Positions 9,117 through 17,774 of a stretch of 64,000 nt of DNA are shown here, in pieces (position 1 is the stretch's first letter; every line of letters starts with the position of its first letter). The translations under genes and the position numbers were made by a program. This DNA is from Terrirhizobium terrae (GTDB lineage: Bacteria > Pseudomonadota > Alphaproteobacteria > Rhizobiales > Rhizobiaceae), in NCBI RefSeq assembly GCF_030323265.1, contig NZ_CP104991.1:186001-250000 (forward strand). The letters are read 5' to 3'. The notes beneath the pieces were generated by a model. It searched no databases and had not been told where the DNA came from. It was given only the letters and a program-made list of their open reading frames with translations.

Positions 9117-9995
9117 ATGGATACTGAAGTCATACGCAATAGCGGCCGCAACATTATCGAGGTCATCAGGACGATGCGACCGGAGCTTCGCAAGTCCGAC
9201 CGCAAGGTCGCCGATATCGTGCTCGACGATCCGCGCCGCATCATGAACGCGACGGTCGGTGAGACCGCGCAGCTGGCGGATGTCAGCCAGCCGACCGTAT
9301 TGCGCTTCACCACTGCGATCGGCTGCAGCGGCTTTCAGGACTTCAAGATCAAGCTTGCCCAGAGCCTCGCCTTTGGCACGCCGGCGACCCATTCGGTCCT
9401 GCTCGACACGGATGAGCCCGAAATCGTTGCCGAGAAGATTTTCGATTATACGATGACCAGTCTCGACTGGGCGCGCTCGCGGCTGAACAAGGAGGCGCTC
9501 CACAAGGCGATCGATATTCTTGCGGCGGCAAGAGCGATTGTTTTCTTCGGCTTCGGAGCGTCTGGCATCGTTGCACGCGATGCGCAGCAGAAATTTCCGC
9601 TGTTTGGTGTGCCCTGCGTGGCGGAGCTCGATTCTCACCAGCAGCTGATGGTCGCCTCGATGATGAAGCCAGGCGATGTGGCCTTCGTCATTTCCAACAC
9701 GGGCACGACGCGCTCAATAATCGAGATTGCCCGGATCGCCCACGAGAATGGTGCGACCGTGATCTGTCTGACCGGTTCGGATTCGCCGCTCACCCATTAT
9801 TGTGACGTCTCCCTGATCGTCGAGACGCTCGAGAACACGAATATGTACACGCCAACGATCTCTCGGATTGCGGCCTTGGTCGTCATCGACATTCTCTCAA
9901 CAAGCGTCGCGATGCGTCGACCGGCGGATGATCAGGCTCGCATACATCAGATGAAGCGACAGCTCAGTGACATGCGTAAGATGCAACCGATTTGA
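9117..9995 (+). CDS. RpiR-family transcriptional regulator with SIS domain
   Basis: Cytoplasmic regulator of 292 residues. The N-terminal helix-turn-helix (RKVADIVLDDPRRIMNATVG, then ETAQLADVSQPTVLRFTTAIG) is followed by a SIS phosphosugar-binding domain (VFFGFGASGIVARDAQQKF, DVAFVISNTGTTRSIIEIA). The SIS domain suggests response to a phosphorylated sugar made in this pathway. It lies 74 bp after the lactonase-like gene in the same direction and probably controls the divergent promoter near 4850-4975. Confidence 0.9.
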   Translation: MDTEVIRNSGRNIIEVIRTMRPELRKSDRKVADIVLDDPRRIMNATVGETAQLADVSQPTVLRFTTAIGCSGFQDFKIKLAQSLAFGTPATHSVLLDTDEPEIVAEKIFDYTMTSLDWARSRLNKEALHKAIDILAAARAIVFFGFGASGIVARDAQQKFPLFGVPCVAELDSHQQLMVASMMKPGDVAFVISNTGTTRSIIEIARIAHENGATVICLTGSDSPLTHYCDVSLIVETLENTNMYTPTISRIAALVVIDILSTSVAMRRPADDQARIHQMKRQLSDMRKMQPI

Positions 9996-10080
9996 CCTGC
10001 TTACACAGTTCAACCGGGTTTTGAGGTCTTGATCGGGTTCGGACTTGTGTCCAGTTGTGCCCCCCGATCACTAAGTTGCT

Positions 10081-11283
10081 TTAAAGAACCGAGGTTCGCA
10101 TACAAGACCTACATCGGCTCGGGGTTACGTGGTCAGCACAAACACTATCTAATCTCGTCTCTCCCAAGAGGGCCACGTTCCTGTATATCTCCGATTTCAA
10201 AATCTCCGCAGCCTTGATGATTCCTGGCGCGCCACCGACGGCTGCGGCATGTAGAAACGGTCGGCCCACAAAGGCGAAGTTCGCGCCAAGAGCAAGAGCC
10301 TTGATCACGTCGGTCCCACGGCGAAACCCGCCATCGATCATCAGCGGCACGCGTCCATCGAGACGATTGTGAATCTGTTGCAAGACCTGAAGCGGAGCGG
10401 CTGTTCCATCAAGTTGGCGTCCCCCGTGATTTGAGACGATGACGCCGTTTGCGCCGATGTCCACAGCCATCACCGCGTCGTCGGGATGCATGATGCCCTT
10501 GACTACAAGGTTGCCCTGCCACCGCTTGCGAATCCGTTCGAGGTGGCTCCAATTCAGATGATCCTTGCGCCCGAAGTCCCGCATGACACTGGATGAGACA
10601 ATCGGCGCCCCACGGGTCGCGTATGAATTTTCGAAATGAGGGATGCCGTGTTTAATTATCGTGCGAAGGAAGGTGCCAAGAGTCCATCGCGGATGGGATA
10701 TCCCCTGCCATGCCAAGCGAAGGCTCGGTCGAAGTGGCGTCGAGAAACCTGCACGGATATTGTTCTCGCGATTTGCCAGCGCTGCCGTGTCGACGGTAAG
10801 AACCAGTGTCGTGAACCCCGCGGCGGCCACGCGATCGACCAGAGCATCGATCTTGTCATGCTCGCCCGGCAAATAGGCCTGGAACCATGTCCGCGGCGCC
10901 ACTGCGGCCACCTCTTCCATGCGGATGAGTGATGAGCCACTCATGATCATGGGGATACCGCTCTGAGCGGCTGCCGTCGCGAGCGCGATGTCGCCGCGAT
11001 AGGCCATCAAGGCGCTGATCCCCATCGGGGCAATCCCAAATGGCGCCTCATATGTTTCGCCGAATAATTTGGTCTTGATGCTGCGGGCGGAGACATCGCG
11101 TAGAACGCGCGGCACGAACGCGTAGGCGTTGAATGCTTCGCGGTTATGACGCAGCGATGCATTCGTCTCGCTTGCCCCGGCTATGTATCCGAAGAGTGGC
11201 CCGGGCAGATGCCGGCGTGCGGCTTCCTCGAAGTCATCAAGGCACAAGATGTTGGCAAGGCGGCGCGCCGACCCTTTTGACAT
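10081..11283 (-). CDS. FMN-dependent alpha-hydroxyacid dehydrogenase (LldD family)
   Basis: Oxidises an L-2-hydroxyacid to the 2-oxoacid using FMN; 400 residues. Diagnostic parts are the N-terminal FGYIAGASETNASLRHN, FMN-binding APMGISALMAYRGD, LTVDTAALANREN, the catalytic segment IVSNHGGRQLDG with active-site His, and the phosphate loop MIDGGFRRGTDVIKALALGA. It is last in the minus-strand run after iclR-tctCBA and convergent with the RpiR gene. The substrate could be lactate, mandelate or another hydroxyacid brought in by the tripartite transporter. Confidence 0.88.
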   Translation of the reverse strand: MSKGSARRLANILCLDDFEEAARRHLPGPLFGYIAGASETNASLRHNREAFNAYAFVPRVLRDVSARSIKTKLFGETYEAPFGIAPMGISALMAYRGDIALATAAAQSGIPMIMSGSSLIRMEEVAAVAPRTWFQAYLPGEHDKIDALVDRVAAAGFTTLVLTVDTAALANRENNIRAGFSTPLRPSLRLAWQGISHPRWTLGTFLRTIIKHGIPHFENSYATRGAPIVSSSVMRDFGRKDHLNWSHLERIRKRWQGNLVVKGIMHPDDAVMAVDIGANGVIVSNHGGRQLDGTAAPLQVLQQIHNRLDGRVPLMIDGGFRRGTDVIKALALGANFAFVGRPFLHAAAVGGAPGIIKAAEILKSEIYRNVALLGETRLDSVCADHVTPSRCRSCMRTSVL

Positions 11284-11365
11284 AGAGGTCTTCCAGCGTT
11301 TCTCAATCTACTAGGAACTACCGGCGCGGCGGCTGTTCCGCGCCGGGGTGACTTGCAGGGATGGT

Positions 11366-12873
11366 CTAGTCTTCGCTCGCCTCGAAGGCCTCCTTGCGGC
11401 CCTTGCGGATTGCCGGAAGGATGAGTGTCAAAAGCATGCCAGCAGTAATCAGCAGAAGCACAGCACTAATCGGGCGTTCGACGAACACGAGCGGATCGCC
11501 CTGCGAGAGGAGGAGCGCGCGACGCAGGTTGGTTTCGAGAAGCGGGCCAAGCACGAAGCCCAAGAGAAGCGGCCCCGCCTCGCAGCGCGCCTTGCGCAGC
11601 ACATAGCCCAGAACACCGAACAGGATCACTAGGGCGACGTCGAAGCCGCGATTGTTGACGCTATAGACGCCAATGCAGCAAAACAGCAGGATCGCCGGAT
11701 AGAGAAGCCGGTAAGGCACTTTCAACAGACGCACCCAGACGCCGATGAGCGGCAGGTTGATCACCAGCAGCATCGCATTGCCGATCCACATCGATGCGAC
11801 AAGCCCCCAGAACAGCTCCGGCTGGTTTTGGATGACGGACGGGCCTGGCGTGATGCCGTGGATCGTCATGGCTCCGAGCATCATCGCCATGATCGAGTTG
11901 GATGGAATGCCGAGCGTCAGGAGTGGAATGAACGAGGACTGAGCGCCCGCGTTGTTTGCCGCTTCCGGTCCTGCAACACCTGCGATCGCACCGTGGCCGA
12001 ACTTCTCCGGCGTTTTGGAAATTTTTTCTCGACCGAATAAGCGCTGAACGCGCTCAGCGTCGCGCCGCCGCCCGGCAAGACACCGAGGATCGTGCCAACG
12101 CCCGTGCCTCGCAATACGGCGCCCCAGCTCTCCTTAAACTCCTGCTTGGTCGGCCACAACCGACCGATCGTGCTTTGCAGAACGCCGCGTGCCTCCTTGA
12201 ACTCGAGATTGCTGGCGATTTCGGCAACTCCAAAGAGACCGACGGCAATGACGACAAAATCAATGCCATCATAGAGTTCGGTCGAACCGAAGGTCAGGCG
12301 CGTCGAGCCGCTGTTGACGTCGATGCCGACCATGCCGAGGACAAGGCCGAGGCACACCATGCCGATCGCCTTGATCACGGAGCCATGCGCCAGGATGGTT
12401 GCGGCAAGCAGGCCGAAGATGCAAAGCGAAACATATTCCGCTGGCCCGAACGACAGCGCAAAGGATGACAGCGTCGGACCTGCAAAAGCCAGGCCGATTG
12501 TTGCAACGGTGCCAGCGAAGAAAGACCCGAGTGCCGCGATCGCCAATGCCGCTCCCGCCCGCCCTTTTCGCGCCATCTGATAGCCATCGATTGCGGTCAC
12601 CACGGCGGACGCCTCACCGGGCAGATTGACCAGAATTGCCGTCGTCGATCCGCCATACTGTGCACCATAGAAAATGCCCGCGAGCATGATCAGAGCGCCG
12701 AGCGGAGGCAGAAAGAATGTGACCGGCAGAAGGATAGCAACCGTTGCCGTCGGACCGATCCCCGGCAAAACGCCGATCAGCGTGCCGAGCAATGCGCCAA
12801 TAAAACAGAACAACAGGTTGGTCGGCGTAAAGGCTTCGGAGAAGCCCAGCATGAGGACATCGAGAAATGCCAT
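11366..12873 (-). CDS. tctA: Tripartite tricarboxylate transporter large membrane subunit (TctA), one frameshift
   Basis: Large membrane subunit of a TTT transporter, about 502 residues. The N part has GVLPGIGPTATVAILLP and YGGSTTAILVNLPGEASAVVTAIDGY; the C part has MALMLGAMTIHGITPGPSV and PLLLGFVLGPLLETNLRRA. The frame breaks near 12013-12026, after LPGGGATLSAFSAYSVEKKFPK. One added A in an A run restores PEKFGHGAIAGVAGPEAANN, so a base is probably missing. ATG has a strong GGGAGGAAATCCA site. It belongs to the tctCBA run. Confidence 0.88.
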
Positions 12874-12894
12874 TGGATTTCCTCCCGGGCTCGA

Positions 12895-13353
12895 TCAGAA
12901 CGGCCAGACCGGCATTTGAACGCCGAGGCCATAGATGAAGACGAGCGCACCAAAGATCGTCAGCAGAAGCGTGGAGATGGCGATCTCGCGCCAGCGAGAT
13001 TCCTGATCCGCGAGGCTGCCGATGACGAGGAGCCAGATTGTCGAGACGACAAAGCCGAGCGTCTCCGACATGAAGGCGAAACCGGCGATCGCAGCCACCA
13101 AAATGAGTAGCGGCTTAATGTTGGAATCCCCGATCGGTTCGTATGCTTTCGCAAATGCCTTGATGAGGACGTAGCCGCCGATGGCGATCAGCATGCCGCA
13201 GATGACATCAGGTAAGAAACCCGCCCCCATCATCGCTGCAGAGCCGAACCGGAGGTCGCGCCCGGCCCAAAGGCCAAGCGCTCCCAGTCCGATCATTACC
13301 GCCCCCGCCAGAATATCGGGAACGTCCCGTTTCATGTTGGAGGAGCCACTCAT
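12895..13353 (-). CDS. tctB: Tripartite tricarboxylate transporter small membrane subunit (TctB)
   Basis: Small membrane subunit of the TTT transporter, about 152 residues with four hydrophobic segments (LAGAVMIGLGALGLWAG, DVICGMLIAIGGYVLI, LLILVAAIAGFAFM, ISTLLLTIFGALVFIYGLG). ATG at 13353 is preferred to an in-frame start 24 codons upstream because it overlaps the tctC stop as TGATG, typical translational coupling. It precedes tctA by 21 bp. Confidence 0.85.
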   Translation of the reverse strand: MSGSSNMKRDVPDILAGAVMIGLGALGLWAGRDLRFGSAAMMGAGFLPDVICGMLIAIGGYVLIKAFAKAYEPIGDSNIKPLLILVAAIAGFAFMSETLGFVVSTIWLLVIGSLADQESRWREIAISTLLLTIFGALVFIYGLGVQMPVWPF

Positions 13354-14312
13354 CACTGCACCCAGGGTGTTTCGTTCCAGATCTTCTGGAAGCGGGCCAG
13401 TCGGTCGGGCATCTGTTTTTCCCAATCCGGACCGGACAGATAAGCGAGCGGAAGCGCAAGCTGCTTGGCCTGCTTCTGGAACTCGGGGTTATCGAGCACC
13501 TTTTTCATCGCCTCGCCAAACTTCTGGGTGATCTCGTCGGGCAGTTCGCGCGGAGCGGCGATACCGCGTTCCGAGGCCATCTCGACGTCGAACCCCTGCT
13601 CCTTGGCGGTCGGAACATCGGGAAGCTGGGGCGAGCGCTCCATGCCGAAATGCGTGATCATCCTGAGACCCGAATGGTCGTTTCCGGCAAACTCGCTGAC
13701 ATTGAGGCCGCCACCACTGACCTGCGAACCCAGGATCGCTGTGCGGGTTTCGCCGGCACCACTGAAGGGGATATGCGTATAGGTCGTGCCTGTGCCTGAG
13801 CCGAGAAGAATGATGGCGAGATGGTCATCCGTCCCGACACCGGAGGATCCGTAGGAGATGCCGCCCGGATTGGCCTTGGCCGCCTCGACGAAATCCTTCA
13901 GGGTTTTGATCTCGGAAGCCGCCGGGACGACGATGGCTGTCGGGTCGTCGACGATACGAACGATCGGCTTGATCGTCTTCGGATCATAGCCAAGCTTGCG
14001 CTGAACCTGCATTGACAGGTAGCCGGGCGTGTTGATGTAGGAAAACGTATAGCCGTCCGGCTTTGCTTTCGAGAGCGCCGTGTAGGCGATTTCGCCCGAT
14101 GCGCCCGGACGGTTCTCGATGACGATGTCGGCTCCGAGCTCCTTTTCCAGGAACGGCTCGATGGCGCGTGCCATGACATCGGTGCTGCCGCCTGGCGCGA
14201 ATGCCACAATCATCTGGATCGGGCGGTCGTTCGGCCATTCGGCATGTGCATAAGAAGCCGACGCCGCGAATGCCGCGGCGGCCATTGAGAGCTTGATCCT
14301 GCGATAGTCCAT
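13353..14312 (-). CDS. tctC: Tripartite tricarboxylate transporter periplasmic receptor (TctC)
   Basis: Periplasmic solute receptor, about 319 residues. It has a signal peptide (SMAAAAFAASASYAHA), then WPNDRPIQMIVAFAPGGSTDVMARA and NRPGASGEIAYTALSKAKPDGYT, the two ligand-binding loops of the Bug/TctC family. ATG at 14312 is chosen over a TTG two codons earlier because CGGAGG lies 7 bp upstream. It starts 39 bp after the IclR stop. The ligand is probably a carboxylate, consistent with the adjoining hydroxyacid enzymes. Confidence 0.9.
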   Translation of the reverse strand: MDYRRIKLSMAAAAFAASASYAHAEWPNDRPIQMIVAFAPGGSTDVMARAIEPFLEKELGADIVIENRPGASGEIAYTALSKAKPDGYTFSYINTPGYLSMQVQRKLGYDPKTIKPIVRIVDDPTAIVVPAASEIKTLKDFVEAAKANPGGISYGSSGVGTDDHLAIILLGSGTGTTYTHIPFSGAGETRTAILGSQVSGGGLNVSEFAGNDHSGLRMITHFGMERSPQLPDVPTAKEQGFDVEMASERGIAAPRELPDEITQKFGEAMKKVLDNPEFQKQAKQLALPLAYLSGPDWEKQMPDRLARFQKIWNETPWVQ

Positions 14313-14351
14313 GTCCAATCCTCCGTTGGAATGGCGGGCCCGGTTCCCGCC

Positions 14352-15050
14352 TTATGGTCCGGGGTCTCCTCCCATGGCGACGGAAAGTTTCCGCGCGGCC
14401 ACCTGAAGAATTTCGAGATTTTTCTTGATCGCCTCGTCCGAGAAGCGCGCCGGGGGACCGGTCAGTGCCAGTGATCCGAAGAGTGCATCGCCATCGCGAA
14501 AGATCGGTACTGCGAGACTGGCGACCTGCGGATCACGTTCGCCCGAGGTGGCAAAGTAGCCAGCCTTACGGATGTCATCGTAGATTGCGCCGGAGCGACC
14601 GGCGAAGGCCAGAATGACGCGGCCCGGCGCGCCCCGTTCCAGTGGATAGGTGCTACCGACACGCGCCGAATGACGGATCGCCTGATGGGAATCGTGGCGG
14701 AACAGACATACCCGTTCGTCACCCTCGCGGACGTACACCGCGGCGCTTTCACCAGTCTTCTCAACGAGGTCCGCAAGCAGCGGTTCGATGATGTCGGAGG
14801 CCCGGAACGTCGACTGATAGATGTTGCCGAGCTTCATCAGCTTCGGCCCGAGACGCCAACTGGCATCGTCGTTACGGACAAGCAGCCCGGATTTGGCGAG
14901 CGATCTGGCAATGCGGAGAACCGTGGACTTATCGAGCTCGACGCGGCGCGCAAGCTCACCGAGCGGCAGCGAAAAATCGCGGTCGGTAAAAGCTTCCAGC
15001 AAAGATGCGGCGCGCTCTACGGCAGCAACACCGGCTGAATTTCCAGGCAT
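14352..15050 (-). CDS. IclR-family transcriptional regulator of the hydroxyacid module
   Basis: Regulator of 232 residues. The winged helix-turn-helix (VERAASLLEAFTD, LPLGELARRVELDKSTVLRIARSL) is followed by the IclR effector domain (GESAAVYVREGDERVCLFR, LERGAPGRVILAFAG, LAVPIFRDGDALFGSLALTGPP). ATG at 15050 has GGAGGAAATC directly upstream, which rules out longer in-frame versions. It heads iclR-tctCBA-lldD and faces the dehydrogenase gene at 15188. The palindrome at 15077-15093 between them is its likely operator. Confidence 0.9.
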   Translation of the reverse strand: MPGNSAGVAAVERAASLLEAFTDRDFSLPLGELARRVELDKSTVLRIARSLAKSGLLVRNDDASWRLGPKLMKLGNIYQSTFRASDIIEPLLADLVEKTGESAAVYVREGDERVCLFRHDSHQAIRHSARVGSTYPLERGAPGRVILAFAGRSGAIYDDIRKAGYFATSGERDPQVASLAVPIFRDGDALFGSLALTGPPARFSDEAIKKNLEILQVAARKLSVAMGGDPGP

Positions 15051-15076
15051 GATTTCCTCCCAAAAAGGTGACGTAC

Positions 15077-15093
15077 GTTGTACATAGTACAAC
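15077..15093. promoter_or_regulatory. 17-bp perfect palindrome, probable IclR operator
   Basis: GTTGTAC-ATA-GTACAAC is a perfect inverted repeat in the divergent region between the IclR gene and the hydroxyacid dehydrogenase. A half-site-like AGTACAAT follows at about 15106. IclR proteins often bind such palindromes near their own promoter; assignment to this regulator is by position only. Confidence 0.65.
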
Positions 15094-15187
15094 ACCTTTT
15101 CAATTAGTACAATACGCGATAAATGACGTTCGTCAACAGGGCGCGCCCTGTCTGACGTTCGTGTCGATGCAAATGCAGGAGGAGCAT

Positions 15188-16189
15188 ATGAGCGCGGCAA
15201 TCCAAACCGGTAAGGGCCGGTCCGCACGAGTGATGATCACAGGAGCCGAGCTCGTCGAGGAAGCGAGGCACTTGCTCGCCGCCCACGATGTTGAGGCAAT
15301 TTACGCTCCCGCCTATTCCACGCCTGAAGATCTGGCCGCAATTGCTCGAGACAAAGAGGTCGATGCAATCCTCGTACGCCAGGGCCAAATCAATCGCCTG
15401 GTCATATCTTCTTCACCCCGCCTGAAGGTGATCGCCAAGCACGGTAGCGGTGTCGACAATATCGACCTTTCAGCCGCAACCGATCGACATGTCCCTGTCT
15501 TGCGTGCCCTGGCCGCCAACGCCCAGTCGGTCGCCGAACTGGCGATCAGCCTGACCGTCTCCCTGATGAAGGATGTCGTGCCGCTCGACACGGCGGTGAA
15601 GGGTGGCGGGTGGCCCAAGACCAAATATGTCGGCCGCGATCTGGCTGGCGCGGTATTCGGCGTCATCGGCTTTGGTGAAATTGGCCAGCGCGCCGCCGGG
15701 CTCGCGCGCGGCCTTGGGATGCAGGTGATTGCCTACGATCCGTTTGCCAATGATACGGCAGAGGTTTCGGTCAATCGCGATCTCGACGTCATCTTGAAGG
15801 CTGCCGACATTGTCAGCCTCCACTGCCCGCTTATGCCGCAGACGCATCATCTGATCAACGCAGAACGATTGTCGCTGATGAAGCCAACGGCTTTTCTCGT
15901 CAATACGGCGCGCGGTGCAGTCGTCGATGAGGCAGCACTCATTCATGCCTTGAGGGCGCAGACGATTGCGGGAGCTGCGCTCGACAGTTTTGAGGTCGAA
16001 CCACCTACTGCGGACAACCCACTGTGGTCGCTGCCGAATGTGATTGCCACGCCACATGTTGGAGGCGCGAGCCGCTCCGCCCTGCGCAATATGTCGGTTC
16101 AGAGCGCCCAGCATATCATCGACGTTCTCGAAGGCCGCGCCTTCGACAATCAGGCGCTCGCCAATCGCGAGCTCATTGCAGCCGCTTGA
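15188..16189 (+). CDS. D-isomer 2-hydroxyacid dehydrogenase (second phosphoglycerate-dehydrogenase-type enzyme)
   Basis: NAD-dependent dehydrogenase of 333 residues. Visible are KHGSGVDNIDLSAATDRHV, the nucleotide loop GVIGFGEIGQRAAGLARGLG, LHCPLMPQTHHLI, VNTARGAVVDEAALIHAL with the catalytic Arg, LDSFEVEPP with Glu, and ATPHVGGASRSA with His. ATG at 15188 follows GGAGGAGCAT and is preferred to an in-frame ATG 40 codons upstream that would start inside the operator. It is the same fold as the enzyme at 7247 but clearly divergent. With the aldolase-like gene 30 bp downstream it forms the plus arm of the module. Confidence 0.88.
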   Translation: MSAAIQTGKGRSARVMITGAELVEEARHLLAAHDVEAIYAPAYSTPEDLAAIARDKEVDAILVRQGQINRLVISSSPRLKVIAKHGSGVDNIDLSAATDRHVPVLRALAANAQSVAELAISLTVSLMKDVVPLDTAVKGGGWPKTKYVGRDLAGAVFGVIGFGEIGQRAAGLARGLGMQVIAYDPFANDTAEVSVNRDLDVILKAADIVSLHCPLMPQTHHLINAERLSLMKPTAFLVNTARGAVVDEAALIHALRAQTIAGAALDSFEVEPPTADNPLWSLPNVIATPHVGGASRSALRNMSVQSAQHIIDVLEGRAFDNQALANRELIAAA

Positions 16190-16218
16190 TCGGCAAGAAT
16201 TTCAGAAGGAGGAATGGA

Positions 16219-16890
16219 ATGATTGGTTTTCGTATTTGCAAGCGCGAGCGGAAGGTTGAAGTAAAATGGGTAGAGGCGTTCCGTACGCTTCCTGTCGCCA
16301 ATGTGAGCGACGTCATGAGCCGCATGACGGCAGGCGGTGCAGCGCTGCGTCCCTACTACACTGGAGGCGCGATGGTTGGGCCTGCCATTACCGTCAAGGC
16401 AAGGCCCGGTGACAACCTCATGGTCCACAAGGCGTTGGATATCGCAGAGCCCGGCGACATCGTCGTCGTCGACGCAGGCGGTGACCTTTCGAACGCGATC
16501 ATCGGCGAACTGATGGTCGCGCACGCTGCCCAGCGTGGTCTTGGCGGGATCGTCATCCATGGTGCAATTCGCGATAGCGCCGAACTTCTGGCCGGCTCGT
16601 TCCCGGTCTTCGCCACCGGCGTTACTCATCGTGGTCCTTACAAAGACGGTCCAGGCGAGGTGAACGTTCCCATTTCCATCGCAGGCATGGTGATCAACCC
16701 GGGTGATCTCGTCTGCGGTGATGCCGACGGACTGCTCAGCATTGCCATCGATGACGTAGCGGCGATCCATGCTGCGGCCACGAAGAAGCACGAGGCTGAG
16801 ACGAAGCAAATGGCGAACATCATGGCAGGAGCCAACGACAGAGGTTGGGTCGATGCAACATTGGCAAAGCTTGGTTGTGAAGGTCTCTAA
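16219..16890 (+). CDS. RraA-like protein / 4-hydroxy-4-methyl-2-oxoglutarate aldolase family
   Basis: Protein of 223 residues in the RraA/HMG-aldolase family. Markers are VANVSDVMSRMTAGGA, GPAITVKARPGDNLMVHKAL, VVVDAGGDLSNAIIGELM, GIVIHGAIRDSAELL and VNPGDLVCGDADGLL, including the GxIRD and DxDG metal/substrate motifs. ATG at 16219 follows AGAAGGAGGA. Members here are usually divalent-metal class II aldolases releasing pyruvate, or RNase E inhibitors. The catabolic setting favours aldolase, cleaving a 4-hydroxy-2-oxoacid made by the neighbouring dehydrogenases. Confidence 0.8.
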   Translation: MIGFRICKRERKVEVKWVEAFRTLPVANVSDVMSRMTAGGAALRPYYTGGAMVGPAITVKARPGDNLMVHKALDIAEPGDIVVVDAGGDLSNAIIGELMVAHAAQRGLGGIVIHGAIRDSAELLAGSFPVFATGVTHRGPYKDGPGEVNVPISIAGMVINPGDLVCGDADGLLSIAIDDVAAIHAAATKKHEAETKQMANIMAGANDRGWVDATLAKLGCEGL

Positions 16891-16897
16891 AGGGACG

Positions 16898-16919
16898 AGC
16901 GGTCGCTCCGGCGGCCGCT
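16898..16919 (+). terminator. Hairpin after the RraA-like gene
   Basis: AGCGGTCGC-TCCG-GCGGCCGCT forms a 9-bp stem with one G-U pair, starting 7 bp after the stop, followed by a pyrimidine-rich but U-poor tail. Probable transcription terminator of the plus arm. Confidence 0.4.
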
Positions 16920-16943
16920 TCTGCTCTCGAACCATGAACCGAT

Positions 16944-17500
16944 TTAATATGCGTCCACAGCCGGCGGCATCTCACCACCCGACTTGATCAAAATTGACCT
17001 AAACCACTGATGCCCACGGTCCCGGTGGGTCCGATCATGCCAGACCAAGATCTTGGAAAAACTCGCGACGGGAATAGGCGGTTCCATGGTTACAAGACCG
17101 GGATCACGTTTTGCCAGCCGACTTGGAACCACAGCGATAAGGCCGGTTGTTTTCAAAACATCAACGAGAGCGAGGAAGCGTGTGACCGATAAGACAACGC
17201 GGCGCTTCCTCCCGACCTTCGCTAACGCGACATCCGTTACACCGCGAAAGCGCTCACCGGAAAACGAAACCACCGCCTGATCAGGTGCGCAAAAGCCATC
17301 GAGCGAAATCGCTTGGCTGCTCGCATCCGGATGGCGCTATCTCATCGCACAGACGTAGGTCTCGTTGAATAAATGCGCAGAATGTAAATCCTGCGGCGCG
17401 GTCTCAGGTGTAACCAGACCCAGATCGATTTCACCCCTTTGGAACCGCTCTTGTTCGTGGCCATCTCCAACTGAAGAGATCGCGACCCTTTGCCCGGAGC
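16944..17500 (-). pseudogene. LysR-family regulator remnant (C-terminal effector domain)
   Basis: The minus strand encodes a decayed LysR effector domain. One frame gives ERFQRGEIDLGLVTPETAP, then LHSAHLFNETYVCAMR, a TAG stop at 17337-17339, then RHPDASSQAISLDGFCAP and VGRKRRVVLSVTRFLALV, ending with LVWHDRTHRDRGHQW. These match the C-terminal half of rhizobial LysR proteins; the helix-turn-helix end is missing. The upstream boundary meets the ligD fragment at about 17500. The internal stop plus the missing half mark it as a true remnant rather than a sequencing slip. Confidence 0.7.
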
Positions 17501-17506
17501 CACGGA

Positions 17507-17772
17507 TCGGGCTGGGTTTATGTTGGCTCGGTCGAAACCGGCTTCAAGGAACGCGATGCGGCCTACCCCAGAACGACACTTGATAAACTGAAGACGAAAA
17601 GCCTGTCCTGCCACTCAAGGGCAAAAATCTCGTCTTTGCGCAGCCGACCCTGATCACCGAAATCGAGTTTCGCGGCTGGACCGATGATGGCAACTTGCGC
17701 CACGCATCTTACAAAGGTCTTCGCGAGGTTCAGGACAATGCGGCGGTCTTCGACATCAATGAAAAGCCGTGA
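17507..17772 (+). pseudogene. ligD (ATP-dependent DNA ligase) 3'-terminal remnant
   Basis: The plus strand encodes the C terminus of a rhizobial non-homologous end-joining ligase: SGWVYVGSVETGFKERDAAY, then after a one-base shift near 17603 VLPLKGKNLVFAQPTLITE, IEFRGWTDDGNLRHASYKGL and REVQDNAAVFDINEKP-stop. This is the distal OB-fold of the ligase domain; polymerase, nuclease and catalytic nucleotidyltransferase parts are absent. It sits 0.9 kb upstream of the Ku genes in the same direction, consistent with an ancestral ligD-ku cluster largely lost. Confidence 0.72.
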
Positions 17773-17774
17773 AA

